Positions 34,767 to 43,978 of a stretch of DNA of 64,000 nucleotides are shown piece by piece. Source of the DNA: Bacteroidota bacterium. GTDB lineage: Bacteria > Bacteroidota > JABWAT01. The DNA is taken from assembly GCA_013360915.1 (NCBI GenBank), contig JABWAT010000001.1:404981-468980 (forward strand), read 5' to 3'. How positions within the stretch are numbered: the stretch's first letter is position 1; the number at the start of each line of letters is the position of its first letter. The notes beneath the pieces are model-generated. The model saw only the letters and a program-made list of their open reading frames with translations. It was not told where the DNA came from and did no database searches. The position numbers were made by a program, and so were the translations under genes.

Positions 34767-37529
34767 TCATTTGTGTTTCATCACATACACGCCCGACCAA
34801 TCTGCGCCCGGCGGGTTCTCCTTAAATTCCTTCGACCGTTTAATATACGTTTTTGAAGGACCATCCTCGGGTTCAATCGTTAAGGCCTCCTGGAATTTTG
34901 CAACTGCAGCATCCCATTGCTGTGAATAGTACAACCGGAGTCCATCGTTGTAAACCTTCACCAGAGCATCCATCTGAGTATATTCACCACCATCGGTCCG
35001 GTCGGCCATTAGCTCATAAACGGTAACCGGTTTGGTTTTTCCTTTCACCTGCAGCAGATCGAGCTGACGGCAGATGAACTCTTCCTTGACGTACTCATAG
35101 GTGAATTCAGAAATCATGACCAGGGTATCAAATTCCTTGTTCGCCGGTTCGAGCCGTGCAGCAAGGTTGACCGAATCGCCCATTACCGTGTAGTTAAAAC
35201 GGCTCGAAGAACCCATGTTTCCAACGACCATCGCTCCCGTATTGACCCCAAAGCGTGCAATGAGACGGGGAAATCCCTGTGCCACCCACTGATCGGCAAG
35301 CAGCCTCAGTTTGGCCTGCTGTTTCATCACAGCACGGCAACAACGGATTGCATGGTCCTCCTGAGCAATCGGCGCACCCCAGAAGGCCATGATGGCATCA
35401 CCAATGTATTTATCCAGCGTTCCGCCGTCTTTCAGGATGATTTCAGTCATCGATCCGAGATATTCATTCAGAAGATCCACCAACGCCTCAGGTGTGAGCA
35501 TTTCAGAAATGGTGGTGAACCCAGACAAATCCGAAAACATCACCGTCAGGGTCACTTTCTCTCCGCCCAACCTCACCGCCTCTGGATTTTCCAGCATTTT
35601 GTCAACCACTTCCTTGTTCACATAATGGCTGAAAACACCTTTGATCACTTTCTTTTGCTGGCTCTCAGTCAGATACTGATAGGCAATTGACCCGACATAT
35701 CCCAGAAAGATAGATGCAATAAGTGGTACAATTTTCATCATGACCAGGTATTCATTAAAAACAAACTGGGCCAGTACCATTACCAGCCAGGAAGCAAGAA
35801 CGACAAACAAAATATTGGCAAACTCGGTTGTGACTTCATGGTCGAGTTTATTACGGTGAAACATCCAGGTGATAAAACCAGCCAGTACCCCTGCAACCGA
35901 ATACGGGATCATAAAATACAGGAAGGATTTCAGGGTGGCTGGTTCGATCCAATAGGGGAAGAGAATCATATCCTCATACTCCATAATCATCACCAGAATG
36001 ATATAGGCGGCCAGATAAATCACTGCATAGACAAAAACGAAATTGACAATATTGAAAAACCACGTACTCTTGACCTTCAGGTGCTTGATTCCGGTGGTCG
36101 CAATAAAAATCAGATAGGCGGCAATAAACAGGACCAGGAACAGGACCCAATCCGGCATCGGTCGAACATTGTTTCCATCCAGCAGATTCTGAACAGCCGT
36201 TGCGTGGATCTCCACTCCATAGGTCAGGTTGGATTGGCGTGCATCCCCTTTCCTCATTGGAATGGCAAGCATGTCCTTGTCTTCCGGATTCGCTGACCCG
36301 ACCAAAACAATTTTGTTTTTCAGAACCCCCGACTGAAGAATGGCCAGCTGATCATAGGCTGCAAGATCTTCATCAGTCAGATCCTCAAGAGCCTTCAGTT
36401 CCTTCGGACGGTTGGGATTGGCATTTCGTGACGACCATTCCGGATAGAGGCTTTCATCCTGCAGAATATCAAGAACATCGGCTTCCATTTCATCGGCAAG
36501 CGCCTGGACCCGTGCCTTTTCGGCAGGCGTGATTCTTGAAGGATCGTTCAGAAAGGAATTCAGACTGTATTTTGAAGCCAGCCTTTTCATTTTGCTGTTA
36601 TCGAAAAGGTCTTCGGCCCATTGGTTGTACAAGGTCTCATCGGCCAGAACAGAATCCTCGTGCACACCAAACTCATCTGCCAGAACTTCGGCGTTGATGC
36701 GCTCGTTCTTGGTAATCAGCAGAGAGTCATCCAGAACTTTATCCAGACCAATGTAGGTGAACGTCTGGGCAGGACCGTAGTAATTCAGAAAAACAGTATA
36801 GCCATCCCAGTTTGGTGCAGAATACTTGCCGACCTGAATCGTTTCATCCGTTTTATTGATGATGAATTCGTTATGATTTCGTCCCGATTCAATGTTGTCG
36901 ATATATTGAACTATTTCGAAAGCAAAGGTGGGGAAAATCTGACCATTATTTGCCTGGTGAGTGATCGCATACCGCCGGTAAATGTTATCCCGGTCGGGTG
37001 GAACGTAGATCAGTCCAAGCTTGACACCAGCATCAATGTCATAAAAAATATTCCGCAGATACAAGGAATCCGAGGTCTTGATGTCATACCGGTCACCCGA
37101 AACACTTTCGGTTTCGGTCCGGCCGGCCAATACCACATTCTTATAGGACAGGAGGACTTCTCTGAGCAAGGAATCACTGGTGGTATTCGACATATCCACC
37201 CCGTCAAACAAAATATCAATTCCGATGGCAGAGGCACCAGCCCGGTTCATGTTTTGGATAAAGCGCGCATAGTAGGCGCGGGGAAACGGATAGTTATCGG
37301 GAATGTTGTCGATGGACTGGTCATCAATCCCGACAATCACCACGCGGGCCTGTTCGGTGAATCCCTGTACCGTACCCCGGCCTTCAAACCGTTGATCCAC
37401 CGACTTGTTTTCAATGGTTTCAAATATGGTGGTAAAAGTAAACCAGTAAGCGATCAGGACAATTCCGATACTGATCAGCAATCCGGTAAAATATAAATTT
37501 TTAAACAGGTTACCCGGTTTTGATGCCAT
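34767..37529 (-). CDS. CHASE2-domain class III adenylate cyclase
   Basis: This membrane-bound signalling enzyme of 920 residues has one N-terminal helix (about 15-35), a long periplasmic CHASE2 sensor (about 50-450), and a group of membrane helices (about 465-640). The cyclase domain (about 655-840) has both metal-binding Asp (FSDLSGFTT and DKYIGDAIMAF) and the VNLAARLE transition-state Asn/Arg. The base-selecting positions align as Lys (DKY) and Thr (NYTVMG), the pairing of class IIIb adenylate cyclases. A TPR-like tail (about 850-905) follows. AGGAG lies 6 nt before the ATG. cAMP production in response to an extracytoplasmic signal is the expected role. Confidence 0.9.
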   Translation of the reverse strand: MASKPGNLFKNLYFTGLLISIGIVLIAYWFTFTTIFETIENKSVDQRFEGRGTVQGFTEQARVVIVGIDDQSIDNIPDNYPFPRAYYARFIQNMNRAGASAIGIDILFDGVDMSNTTSDSLLREVLLSYKNVVLAGRTETESVSGDRYDIKTSDSLYLRNIFYDIDAGVKLGLIYVPPDRDNIYRRYAITHQANNGQIFPTFAFEIVQYIDNIESGRNHNEFIINKTDETIQVGKYSAPNWDGYTVFLNYYGPAQTFTYIGLDKVLDDSLLITKNERINAEVLADEFGVHEDSVLADETLYNQWAEDLFDNSKMKRLASKYSLNSFLNDPSRITPAEKARVQALADEMEADVLDILQDESLYPEWSSRNANPNRPKELKALEDLTDEDLAAYDQLAILQSGVLKNKIVLVGSANPEDKDMLAIPMRKGDARQSNLTYGVEIHATAVQNLLDGNNVRPMPDWVLFLVLFIAAYLIFIATTGIKHLKVKSTWFFNIVNFVFVYAVIYLAAYIILVMIMEYEDMILFPYWIEPATLKSFLYFMIPYSVAGVLAGFITWMFHRNKLDHEVTTEFANILFVVLASWLVMVLAQFVFNEYLVMMKIVPLIASIFLGYVGSIAYQYLTESQQKKVIKGVFSHYVNKEVVDKMLENPEAVRLGGEKVTLTVMFSDLSGFTTISEMLTPEALVDLLNEYLGSMTEIILKDGGTLDKYIGDAIMAFWGAPIAQEDHAIRCCRAVMKQQAKLRLLADQWVAQGFPRLIARFGVNTGAMVVGNMGSSSRFNYTVMGDSVNLAARLEPANKEFDTLVMISEFTYEYVKEEFICRQLDLLQVKGKTKPVTVYELMADRTDGGEYTQMDALVKVYNDGLRLYYSQQWDAAVAKFQEALTIEPEDGPSKTYIKRSKEFKENPPGADWSGVYVMKHK

Positions 37530-37551
37530 GGTTGTCTCCTTGGTCAGGATG

Positions 37552-37580
37552 AAAAAAAACCCCGGTGGTTGCCGGGGTTT
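37552..37580 (-). terminator. Intrinsic terminator of the outer-membrane barrel gene
   Basis: A 9-bp stem AAACCCCGG / CCGGGGTTT (37557-37565 and 37572-37580) is followed on the minus strand by a run of eight T. It lies between the barrel gene and the cyclase gene, so cyclase expression needs read-through or its own promoter. Confidence 0.9.
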
Positions 37581-37598
37581 CTAACTAATTGTATCAGG

Positions 37599-40142
37599 TC
37601 AGTAGTTGAATTGAAGTCTGAAGTTAAATAAAAGGTCGTTATCAACCCCTTCATTCAGAACCATGCTGAGGTCAGACATGGCAATCAGGTTCGGAAGTAT
37701 GTTGTACTGGGCAGAACCGCCAAAAATGTATTGGTTAATGTCACTGAAGGTCATATTCGCCCTTGCTCCCACTCTGACATTATTATTGAAGAAGCTCTTA
37801 AAGGCACTGGCTTCGATAATATTGAAGGTGATTTCCCTTTCGTCTTCCGAAGCAAAGGTGGCAGATTGACCAGGATTGATCGTTCCGGCCTGTGCAGAAT
37901 CTGACAACACGGTTTCTATGTTTGTGGAGGACGCAAAGTTGTAACTGACGTTCAGTGAAATATCATCGCCAATGTTGGTTCCATAGTTTGTGATGATTGA
38001 GTTACTGTTTTGCTGGTAACTTCCCAGACCATAGCGGTACAAATAAATGGCTTTATCCCGATTGTCCACTTTATCGGTGAAGGAATAGGATAATCCAAGG
38101 GTGTGGAAGGCATTCGCCAGGCTAAAACTGTAGTTTGATCCAATGATATAGGTACTTGAGGTGAAATCGGTCGATGCAGTGGCAAAGTCAGGAAGTTCGT
38201 TTTTGTTTGCTGCATTGATGTAGTCAAATGAAAGAGACGGATATTTGGCACCCGGGAAAAAGGCAAATCCGGCCCGAACGGTTCTCCGGTTGGTGGTTCC
38301 ATCATATTCATTATCATTGTCATCTGTGTAGTTTTTCGATTCCCCATCCAGGTTATCCGACAACAGATCCAAACCAAGGTTCAGGAAGAGCTTATTGTCA
38401 TAAAGCCGTAACCGGTCATTCAGTTTCAGCCCCTGAATATCCCCCTGATAGAATGGAAGCCCATCGGAGCGGTAGGAAGCACCATTCCGGATGTATTCAA
38501 TCTTGAAATAGTTATTCCAATAATTAAGTTTTAACCCGGTCTGAATGGCAAAATAATTCATAATGACACCTATTTCCGTAGAGGCAGGTGCCTGAATGTT
38601 GGCAGAGAGGGGGAAGAAAGAGTTAAGGGCATCGTAGGTGCTCTGGCCCAATTGATTGACAATTTCTTCCTTCAGTGTTGGGTTTTGAGCTTTGGTATCC
38701 GAGTTGTAAACCGACATTGCAACGTCGCCGTATAATTCAAAACGGCCGTTGTCCTTCCGGTATTGAGCATCATAGCCGACCACGAGGTTTGCTGTCGGAA
38801 GTTCACCAAAGTCGTTCGAGGTCGTGTCGTCTTTTGAGAGAAGGAATCCAAGACCTGTATTAAATCCATCGACTTTTGAACCAAAGCTTAACTTGGCTGC
38901 CATCACTTCTTTGTCAAAGGCACCAGCATCAAGGCGCTTCTGGAAATAGGCCTTCCCGCCAGCACGCCTTACCTCAAAGTAATCCTCACCAAGCAGCACG
39001 TTGATGCTGTCAGTGTCGCTTGCATCCACTTCAATCACCTTAGCATCAAAGGAGGCATCTACTGCGCGGTTAAAATAACCGGTTGCCACATCGATGTTGA
39101 TGTAGTCACTTTTAAAATTGACTTCCAAACCACGAACCCGGCTTCCATTCATAATCAAACGGCTGAAGGATGGATAAACATCACCTACGCCAAGGTCCAG
39201 GTAAGGGGTCGTCAGCTTCATGGTGTAGCGGTTCGAGGCTTGTTGTTTTTCGTCCTCTTCTGATGTCACGTAAACATTGCCACTGTAACCAAACCAGTAA
39301 TAGCTTCCATTAAGTGAGGTATTAAACCGGTTGATGGTATTCGTTGTTGATGAGGCAGAATCCACACCACCAATCGATTCATACCGGAATTCATACCAGG
39401 AATTTCCGCCAAAAGTGATGTTCTCATCAGCCTGGGCTTCCTCTTCTGCTTCCTCGGCAGATACAGCCTGAACGGTCCAGGAGACGGGTCCGACGGCAGT
39501 GCCATTTTTGAGTTTTGCGGTGAAGGTGAAGGCCTGTGCACCACCGGCAGGAGCTGCCTCAGGAATCCAGGTTAACGCATCCGCGCTGACCGTGGCTTCT
39601 TTTGTAATATCTTTTCCATTCAGAGTCAGTTTAATCGATGCCACATCGATGACTTCAGAGATCTGGTAATACGATAACATGATCATCAGGTCTTCCACAG
39701 CCATTTTCTGGCCGGGTTCACCCATCAGGAATGCAACATTCTGATCGATTTTTTTAGGATTAATGGTGATCTGGGCGGGAGCATCCTTGTACCCGGCATT
39801 TGGATAGTACTGGGTTTCACCTGCCGATGTGGTGGCAATGATATAGTAATCGAGGGATGGAGCGATGGAAAATTCACTTTTTACAGCGAACACCCAGGTC
39901 CCATTCTGGAATTGCATTTCCTTTTGGTCGTATTGGTCATTGGGCTGTCTGTATCCAATGGTCATTTTGCTGAAAGTGACCGTTGGGTTAGAAGATGTGG
40001 CCTGAATGGTGAACCCTTCACCTTCCACCGGGGAATGATCCGTCCGGACGGTAAGTTGAGCGGGGGCCTGTGCGTACAGGGAACCTGCCAGCAACAGGAA
40101 CAAAAAGATGGCAGCGGAGCGGATCATGGAACTGATTTTCAT
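37599..40142 (-). CDS. Outer-membrane beta-barrel protein with N-terminal Ig-like region, unknown
   Basis: This exported protein of 847 residues has a signal peptide ending LYAQ (about 25). Residues 26-225 look like two beta-sandwich/Ig-like modules (APAQLTVRTDHSP, then APAQITINPKK and a Trp-rich second unit). An acidic linker (AEEAEEEAQADE) follows. The remaining 600 residues are alternating beta strands ending in a terminal aromatic residue (LQFNY), as expected for an outer-membrane barrel. I do not recognise the family. GAGGA lies 9 nt before the ATG and a promoter box about 35 nt upstream. It is flanked by the FecR-domain and CHASE2-cyclase genes. Confidence 0.75.
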   Translation of the reverse strand: MKISSMIRSAAIFLFLLLAGSLYAQAPAQLTVRTDHSPVEGEGFTIQATSSNPTVTFSKMTIGYRQPNDQYDQKEMQFQNGTWVFAVKSEFSIAPSLDYYIIATTSAGETQYYPNAGYKDAPAQITINPKKIDQNVAFLMGEPGQKMAVEDLMIMLSYYQISEVIDVASIKLTLNGKDITKEATVSADALTWIPEAAPAGGAQAFTFTAKLKNGTAVGPVSWTVQAVSAEEAEEEAQADENITFGGNSWYEFRYESIGGVDSASSTTNTINRFNTSLNGSYYWFGYSGNVYVTSEEDEKQQASNRYTMKLTTPYLDLGVGDVYPSFSRLIMNGSRVRGLEVNFKSDYINIDVATGYFNRAVDASFDAKVIEVDASDTDSINVLLGEDYFEVRRAGGKAYFQKRLDAGAFDKEVMAAKLSFGSKVDGFNTGLGFLLSKDDTTSNDFGELPTANLVVGYDAQYRKDNGRFELYGDVAMSVYNSDTKAQNPTLKEEIVNQLGQSTYDALNSFFPLSANIQAPASTEIGVIMNYFAIQTGLKLNYWNNYFKIEYIRNGASYRSDGLPFYQGDIQGLKLNDRLRLYDNKLFLNLGLDLLSDNLDGESKNYTDDNDNEYDGTTNRRTVRAGFAFFPGAKYPSLSFDYINAANKNELPDFATASTDFTSSTYIIGSNYSFSLANAFHTLGLSYSFTDKVDNRDKAIYLYRYGLGSYQQNSNSIITNYGTNIGDDISLNVSYNFASSTNIETVLSDSAQAGTINPGQSATFASEDEREITFNIIEASAFKSFFNNNVRVGARANMTFSDINQYIFGGSAQYNILPNLIAMSDLSMVLNEGVDNDLLFNFRLQFNY

Positions 40143-40177
40143 GAGAACTGGTCCTCGTCTGTGTTATTATTACCCCT

Positions 40178-40185
40178 CAAAAATA
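40178..40185 (-). promoter_or_regulatory. -7 promoter box of the barrel gene
   Basis: On the minus strand TATTTTTG is an exact match to the Bacteroidota -7 element TAnnTTTG, 35 nt before the ATG at 40142. A TTTC 18 nt upstream could serve as a weak -33 box. It sits directly after the hairpin that ends the FecR gene. Confidence 0.4.
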
Positions 40186-40222
40186 CAAAACCAGGGCAGT
40201 AAAGAAACCACCCTGGTTAAAA
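40186..40222 (-). terminator. Terminator/attenuator after the FecR-domain gene
   Basis: AACCAGGG (40189-40196) pairs with CCCTGGTT (40211-40218) around a 14-nt loop. On the minus strand the hairpin is followed by TTTTGTATTTTTG. It lies in the 103-nt gap between the FecR-domain gene and the barrel gene. Confidence 0.6.
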
Positions 40223-40245
40223 GAATATCCGATTAAACCGGCCGA

Positions 40246-40944
40246 TTATTCTTCGATCTCAATCTCAAGACTTTTTTTCGAGCCGTCTGGCATTTCAACA
40301 TCAATCTTGAGGGTTTTCACAGCGCCATCAGCATCAGACTGAAGACCGGTGAGCTTCTGTTTATCGGCGTCTGTCATGGTTCGTTTATCGAGAACGCCAC
40401 CCTTTTTATCAAGAGCACCCACCTGACCGGAGCCAACTTCCACCGATTGGTTGTTTGCTTTGTTGGTAAGGGAGGCCAGACCCGAGTTTACGAACAGCAT
40501 ATCAAAGTTGTCATCGATGGAATAACCGCCATCGGTTCCACGGATGGAAGCGACCGAGGTTGGAGAACTGAAGCTGAATGATTCTTCTTTCCGTTTCCGG
40601 ACATCAAATCCGACAGCACCCACATCGATCTGAACCTGTTTATCGATTTTGGTCCCGGCACGGTCTGCGTAAACTGCCAGTTCGCTGTTCGGACGGATAC
40701 GAAGAACCGATCCATCTTTAAATTTGAGAACAGCAGTGGCTTTTTCACCGGTTCTCAGATTATCCCCATTGGCAAGCCAGGAGGCCTTCTTTGCTTCCTG
40801 CCAGTCGCCTTTTTCTGTTTTGACTTTCACATCAGAATAGATACGGGTAATTACCGCTACTTCCTTTTCCGATCCCATGTAAAATCCGCTGAACAGGGAT
40901 ACAGCCAGGAAAGCGCTACCTGCAAGTATGGTTGTTTTTTTCAT
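40246..40944 (-). CDS. Secreted FecR-domain protein
   Basis: This 232-residue protein has an N-terminal export helix (about 5-22) and a FecR domain over residues 28-150: WLANGDNLRTGEKATAVLKF, a DGSVLRIRPNSEL segment, then SPTSVASIRGTDGGY. The tail is acidic and charged (SLEIEIEE end). Unlike FecR sensors it has no cytoplasmic anti-sigma region, and no sigma factor or TonB receptor gene is adjacent; it is a stand-alone periplasmic version. Such proteins are often found with peptidoglycan- or cyclase-linked genes, but their role is not established. AGAGG lies 8 nt before the ATG. It lies 27 nt after the 381-residue secreted protein gene. Confidence 0.85.
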   Translation of the reverse strand: MKKTTILAGSAFLAVSLFSGFYMGSEKEVAVITRIYSDVKVKTEKGDWQEAKKASWLANGDNLRTGEKATAVLKFKDGSVLRIRPNSELAVYADRAGTKIDKQVQIDVGAVGFDVRKRKEESFSFSSPTSVASIRGTDGGYSIDDNFDMLFVNSGLASLTNKANNQSVEVGSGQVGALDKKGGVLDKRTMTDADKQKLTGLQSDADGAVKTLKIDVEMPDGSKKSLEIEIEE

Positions 40945-40971
40945 ATTGATAACCTCTGTCTGAAATTGTGG

Positions 40972-42117
40972 TTAGGGTTTAACCCGAACGCTTTTAACGG
41001 TTGCCTGTCCAATCTGGATTTTCTGACCCAACTCCATGAAGTCACGGGTGGACATCCGCTGACCATCCAGTGTGGGATCGCCGATGACTTTACCACCCTG
41101 AAGTTTTTCGAACTCGCCCGCATACTGATCACCGACCAATGCCTTCAGATTTTCAAGAAACTGGCTGCTGGCCGATTCACCAGCCGATTGCGAGGCCTGT
41201 ACTTTGAACTCGAGAGGAGTTGCAAATTGTTCTTCAGGCTTCTTCGATCCCATGGTGTTAACCTGGGAGGCAAGCAGAATCACATAGGTTTTACCTGGCA
41301 TCAGAGGGGTCACACCTGCTGATGGGTAACGAACAAAACGAGCTTTGGTGGTGGTCTCAAAATTGGCTGTTTTCGAAAGCAGATCACCAACCGTTTTATC
41401 ATTCGGACCTTTTTCAACAACCTTAAGAAGGAATCCGGGAGCATCACCAATCCAGGTAATGACCGGCTGACGGTCCATGATCACCATGGGCTCACCTGCT
41501 CCGAATGTTGATCCGGGGCCAATCAGTTCCACATATCCGGTCGGATTTGACAGTTGAATACTTGAACTGGCACCATCGTTTTGTGCCCCGGACAAGGTCA
41601 GGATGAATGTGTATTCACCTGCAGGAAGTGGTGCACCCGGGTCAATAGAGCTGAACGAAGCATCATCACCATATAAGCTCTTTACAATGGCGTTTGCATC
41701 AAAACTTCCGCCTTTGATTTTAAAACTGAAGCGTGAATCCGCTTTCAGGGCGTTCAGGTTATTCAGACTGACGACTTCACCGGCACGAAGAATGACATCG
41801 CGGCCGTTTGTAAAGCTGGTAATACCTTTACCATTAAATTTAAAAGCCAATTCCACAGCGTTTGCCTTTATGGAAACAGGCGCTGATGTGTTGGTATTTC
41901 TGATTTCGATGGAAAACAGAATGCGGGACGACCCACCACTGGCAGCCGGGTCAAACTTGGCCAGATCGGACAGTTTGATCCGGTCAACAACCGGGGGTGG
42001 GAAATTGACGTTCAAGGCGATATCCGGGTAAGTTGCAGGCTGGGCATTTGCCAATCCACTGACCAGTACCAAGGACACCACACTGAATCCGATCAGTTTG
42101 GTTAGTTTGCTTAACAT
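40972..42117 (-). CDS. Secreted protein of unknown function
   Basis: This 381-residue protein has a clear signal peptide (cut after ANAQ, about 26). Three parts can be seen: a beta-rich first domain (about 40-190) with repeated hydrophobic strands, a fibronectin-like second domain (about 205-305) with the ITWIGDAPGFLLKV pattern of ligand-binding sandwich folds, and a short helical C-terminal segment (about 315-375). I do not recognise a family. GGGAG lies 9 nt before the ATG and a -7 box about 35 nt upstream, so it starts the transcript that includes the FecR-domain gene. Confidence 0.65.
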   Translation of the reverse strand: MLSKLTKLIGFSVVSLVLVSGLANAQPATYPDIALNVNFPPPVVDRIKLSDLAKFDPAASGGSSRILFSIEIRNTNTSAPVSIKANAVELAFKFNGKGITSFTNGRDVILRAGEVVSLNNLNALKADSRFSFKIKGGSFDANAIVKSLYGDDASFSSIDPGAPLPAGEYTFILTLSGAQNDGASSSIQLSNPTGYVELIGPGSTFGAGEPMVIMDRQPVITWIGDAPGFLLKVVEKGPNDKTVGDLLSKTANFETTTKARFVRYPSAGVTPLMPGKTYVILLASQVNTMGSKKPEEQFATPLEFKVQASQSAGESASSQFLENLKALVGDQYAGEFEKLQGGKVIGDPTLDGQRMSTRDFMELGQKIQIGQATVKSVRVKP

Positions 42118-42151
42118 GAGTTTGGTCTCCCTTTTTTCAATGACTCTGATA

Positions 42152-42159
42152 CAAAACTA
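42152..42159 (-). promoter_or_regulatory. -7 promoter box of the secreted protein/FecR transcript
   Basis: On the minus strand TAGTTTTG exactly fits TAnnTTTG and lies 34 nt before the ATG at 42117. No TTG is found at the ideal -33 position. Confidence 0.35.
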
Positions 42160-42324
42160 TTGAGAAGCCCTGAAACCCGTCATGATAGCTGTCACAATAG
42201 GCGTTTTTAGGCCTTGATTGTGTGACTCTCATCATCCGGAGCAGAAAATCCCGCTATTTGTCGGTGAAATATGCACTCTTTTGTTCTGAAATTCAACAGG
42301 GTCGGGTGTTTAAACCCCGTTTAA

Positions 42325-42361
42325 ATAAAAAACCCCGGCTGAAAAGTCAGTCCGGGGTTTT
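42325..42361 (-). terminator. Intrinsic terminator of decarboxylase operon 1
   Basis: AAAACCCCGG (42329-42338) and CCGGGGTTTT (42352-42361) form the outer stem, and CTGA/TCAG extends it inward around an AAAG loop with a single bulged T. On the minus strand it is followed by TTTTATTTAAA. It lies 22 nt past the stop of the oadB-type gene. Confidence 0.9.
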
Positions 42362-42383
42362 CAGACAAGGGTATCTGTGACGC

Positions 42384-43520
42384 TTACATCAGCAGACCAA
42401 GCAAGATACCTGCGGCCACTGCCGAACCGATCACACCTGCCACGTTCGGTGCCATGGCATGCATGAGCAGGTGATTTTTGGGATCATACTCAAGACCCAC
42501 CTGTTGTGACACACGGGCACTATCTGGCACAGCAGACACTCCGGCATTTCCTATTAAGGGATTGATATGATTTTCCGGTTTCAGAAAAAGATTCATGATT
42601 TTCGCAAAACCGACTCCCCCTGCCGTTGCCACAATGAAAGACAATGCTCCCATGCCGAAAATCAGTATGGATTTGGCAGTCAGGAAGGTGGTAGCCTGTG
42701 TCGAAGCACCAACCGTCACTCCGATCAGAATGGTGACAATATCGATCAATGGACGTGCGGCTGTTTCTGCCAATCGTTTGGTAACTCCACTTTCTTTTAG
42801 CAGGTTTCCGAAAAAGAGCATACCAAGCAGTGGGAGTGCAGATGGCGAAATGAAACAGGTCAGAAGGATTCCAACAATAGGGAACATGACTTTTTCGAGT
42901 TTCGATACCGAACGGGGTGGTTTCATCCGGATCACACGTTCCTTATTTGTCGTCAGAAGCCGCATGATGGGAGGTTGAATCAACGGTACCAAGGCCATGT
43001 AGGAATAAGCAGAAATAGCAATTGCACCGATTAATTCTGGGGCAAGGCGTGAGGCAAGAAAAATGGCGGTTGGCCCATCAGCACCACCGATGATGCCGAT
43101 GGACGCAGCTTCTTCGGGGGTAAAACCAAGGGCCAATGCCCCCATCAGCGCCGCAAAAATTCCGATCTGTGCAGCAGCACCCAGCAAGATCAGCCTTGGA
43201 TTTGACAGCAAGGTAGAGAAATCGGTCATCGCCCCGATCCCCAGAAAGATCAGGGGAGGGTAGATTCCCTTAAGCACACCGAAATACAGGTAGTTCAGCA
43301 CACTTCCCTGCTCGTAGATCCCAACTTGCAGATTCGCGCCTTCAAGAAAAGGGATGTTCCCGATGATGATTCCGAATCCGATGGGAATCAGCAGCAAAGG
43401 TTCATACTCCTTCTTGATAGCCAGATAAATGAAAATGATCCCGATGGTGATCATAATCAGGTGACCGGGAGTCACATTGGCGAACCCGGTCAGACTCAGA
43501 AATTTGTAAATGCCATCCAT
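42384..43520 (-). CDS. oadB: Sodium-pumping decarboxylase beta subunit, copy 1
   Basis: This integral membrane subunit decarboxylates carboxybiotin and exports Na+. The 378-residue protein has about nine to ten helices and the family signatures GGADGPT (about 145-151, with Asp148 equivalent to the essential Asp of OadB) and NPLIGNAGVSAVPDSARV. It shares the last position in an operon with acyl-CoA carboxyltransferase, gamma and biotin-carrier genes. The coupled energy is a Na+ gradient. The beta subunit does not tell the substrate; that is set by the carboxyltransferase at 44466-46025. A paralogue of the same length is encoded at 46342-47478. Confidence 0.95.
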   Translation of the reverse strand: MDGIYKFLSLTGFANVTPGHLIMITIGIIFIYLAIKKEYEPLLLIPIGFGIIIGNIPFLEGANLQVGIYEQGSVLNYLYFGVLKGIYPPLIFLGIGAMTDFSTLLSNPRLILLGAAAQIGIFAALMGALALGFTPEEAASIGIIGGADGPTAIFLASRLAPELIGAIAISAYSYMALVPLIQPPIMRLLTTNKERVIRMKPPRSVSKLEKVMFPIVGILLTCFISPSALPLLGMLFFGNLLKESGVTKRLAETAARPLIDIVTILIGVTVGASTQATTFLTAKSILIFGMGALSFIVATAGGVGFAKIMNLFLKPENHINPLIGNAGVSAVPDSARVSQQVGLEYDPKNHLLMHAMAPNVAGVIGSAVAAGILLGLLM

Positions 43521-43525
43521 ACGGG

Positions 43526-43978
43526 TCAGTCTCCGATTTCGATGAGAAGATCCCCTTCAAGGACGGAATCTCCCTTGCCAACATGAATGGCCTTTACCAC
43601 ACCAGCTTTATCCGAATTGATGGTGTTCTCCATTTTCATGGCTTCAATCACCAGAAGCTTGGTGCCAATTTTCACTGCATCACCTACACGGCAATCAATC
43701 TCAAGAATGGTTCCGGGAAGGGGTGACTTGACAGCACCCGTTCCTTTTTTCTCGGTTGGTTTTGCCGTTTTCGTGGTAGCCTTATCGATATCGGTGGACG
43801 GAACGGCATCCTTTCTGACCAGAACGGGGGTTTTAACCTGTTTGACAGCTTTATCAATTTCCACTGTGTAGGAAGTACCGTTTACTTCAACCTGAGCGGT
43901 GTTGCCTTCCACCGATTGAATGTCAACCTCGTAGTGATTGCCATTGATGGTAAACTTGAACGTTTTCATACGAATCAT
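43526..43978 (-). CDS. Biotin carboxyl carrier subunit, copy 1
   Basis: This biotinylated carrier moves carboxyl groups between the carboxyltransferase and the membrane beta subunit. The 150-residue protein has an N-terminal beta domain (about 1-48), a Ala/Lys/Pro-rich linker (about 50-82) and a C-terminal biotinyl domain with the attachment motif EAMKMEN (Lys115). The ATG at 43978 overlaps the stop of the gamma-subunit gene (ATGA). An in-frame ATG nine bases on (43969) also has the same AGGAG upstream at a longer distance, so the start is uncertain by three codons. Confidence 0.93.
   Translation of the reverse strand: MIRMKTFKFTINGNHYEVDIQSVEGNTAQVEVNGTSYTVEIDKAVKQVKTPVLVRKDAVPSTDIDKATTKTAKPTEKKGTGAVKSPLPGTILEIDCRVGDAVKIGTKLLVIEAMKMENTINSDKAGVVKAIHVGKGDSVLEGDLLIEIGD

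Noticed and set aside
35938..35955. A GGTTCGATCC string resembling a tRNA T-arm
   Set aside because: It is within the CHASE2 cyclase coding sequence and has no cloverleaf context.
36621..37496. A 291-codon plus-strand reading frame
   Set aside because: It is antisense to the CHASE2 cyclase, which has strong domain evidence; the translation has no recognisable motif.
40246..40944. FecR-domain gene as an anti-sigma/TonB regulatory system
   Set aside because: It has no cytoplasmic anti-sigma region and no sigma-factor or TonB-receptor gene next to it.
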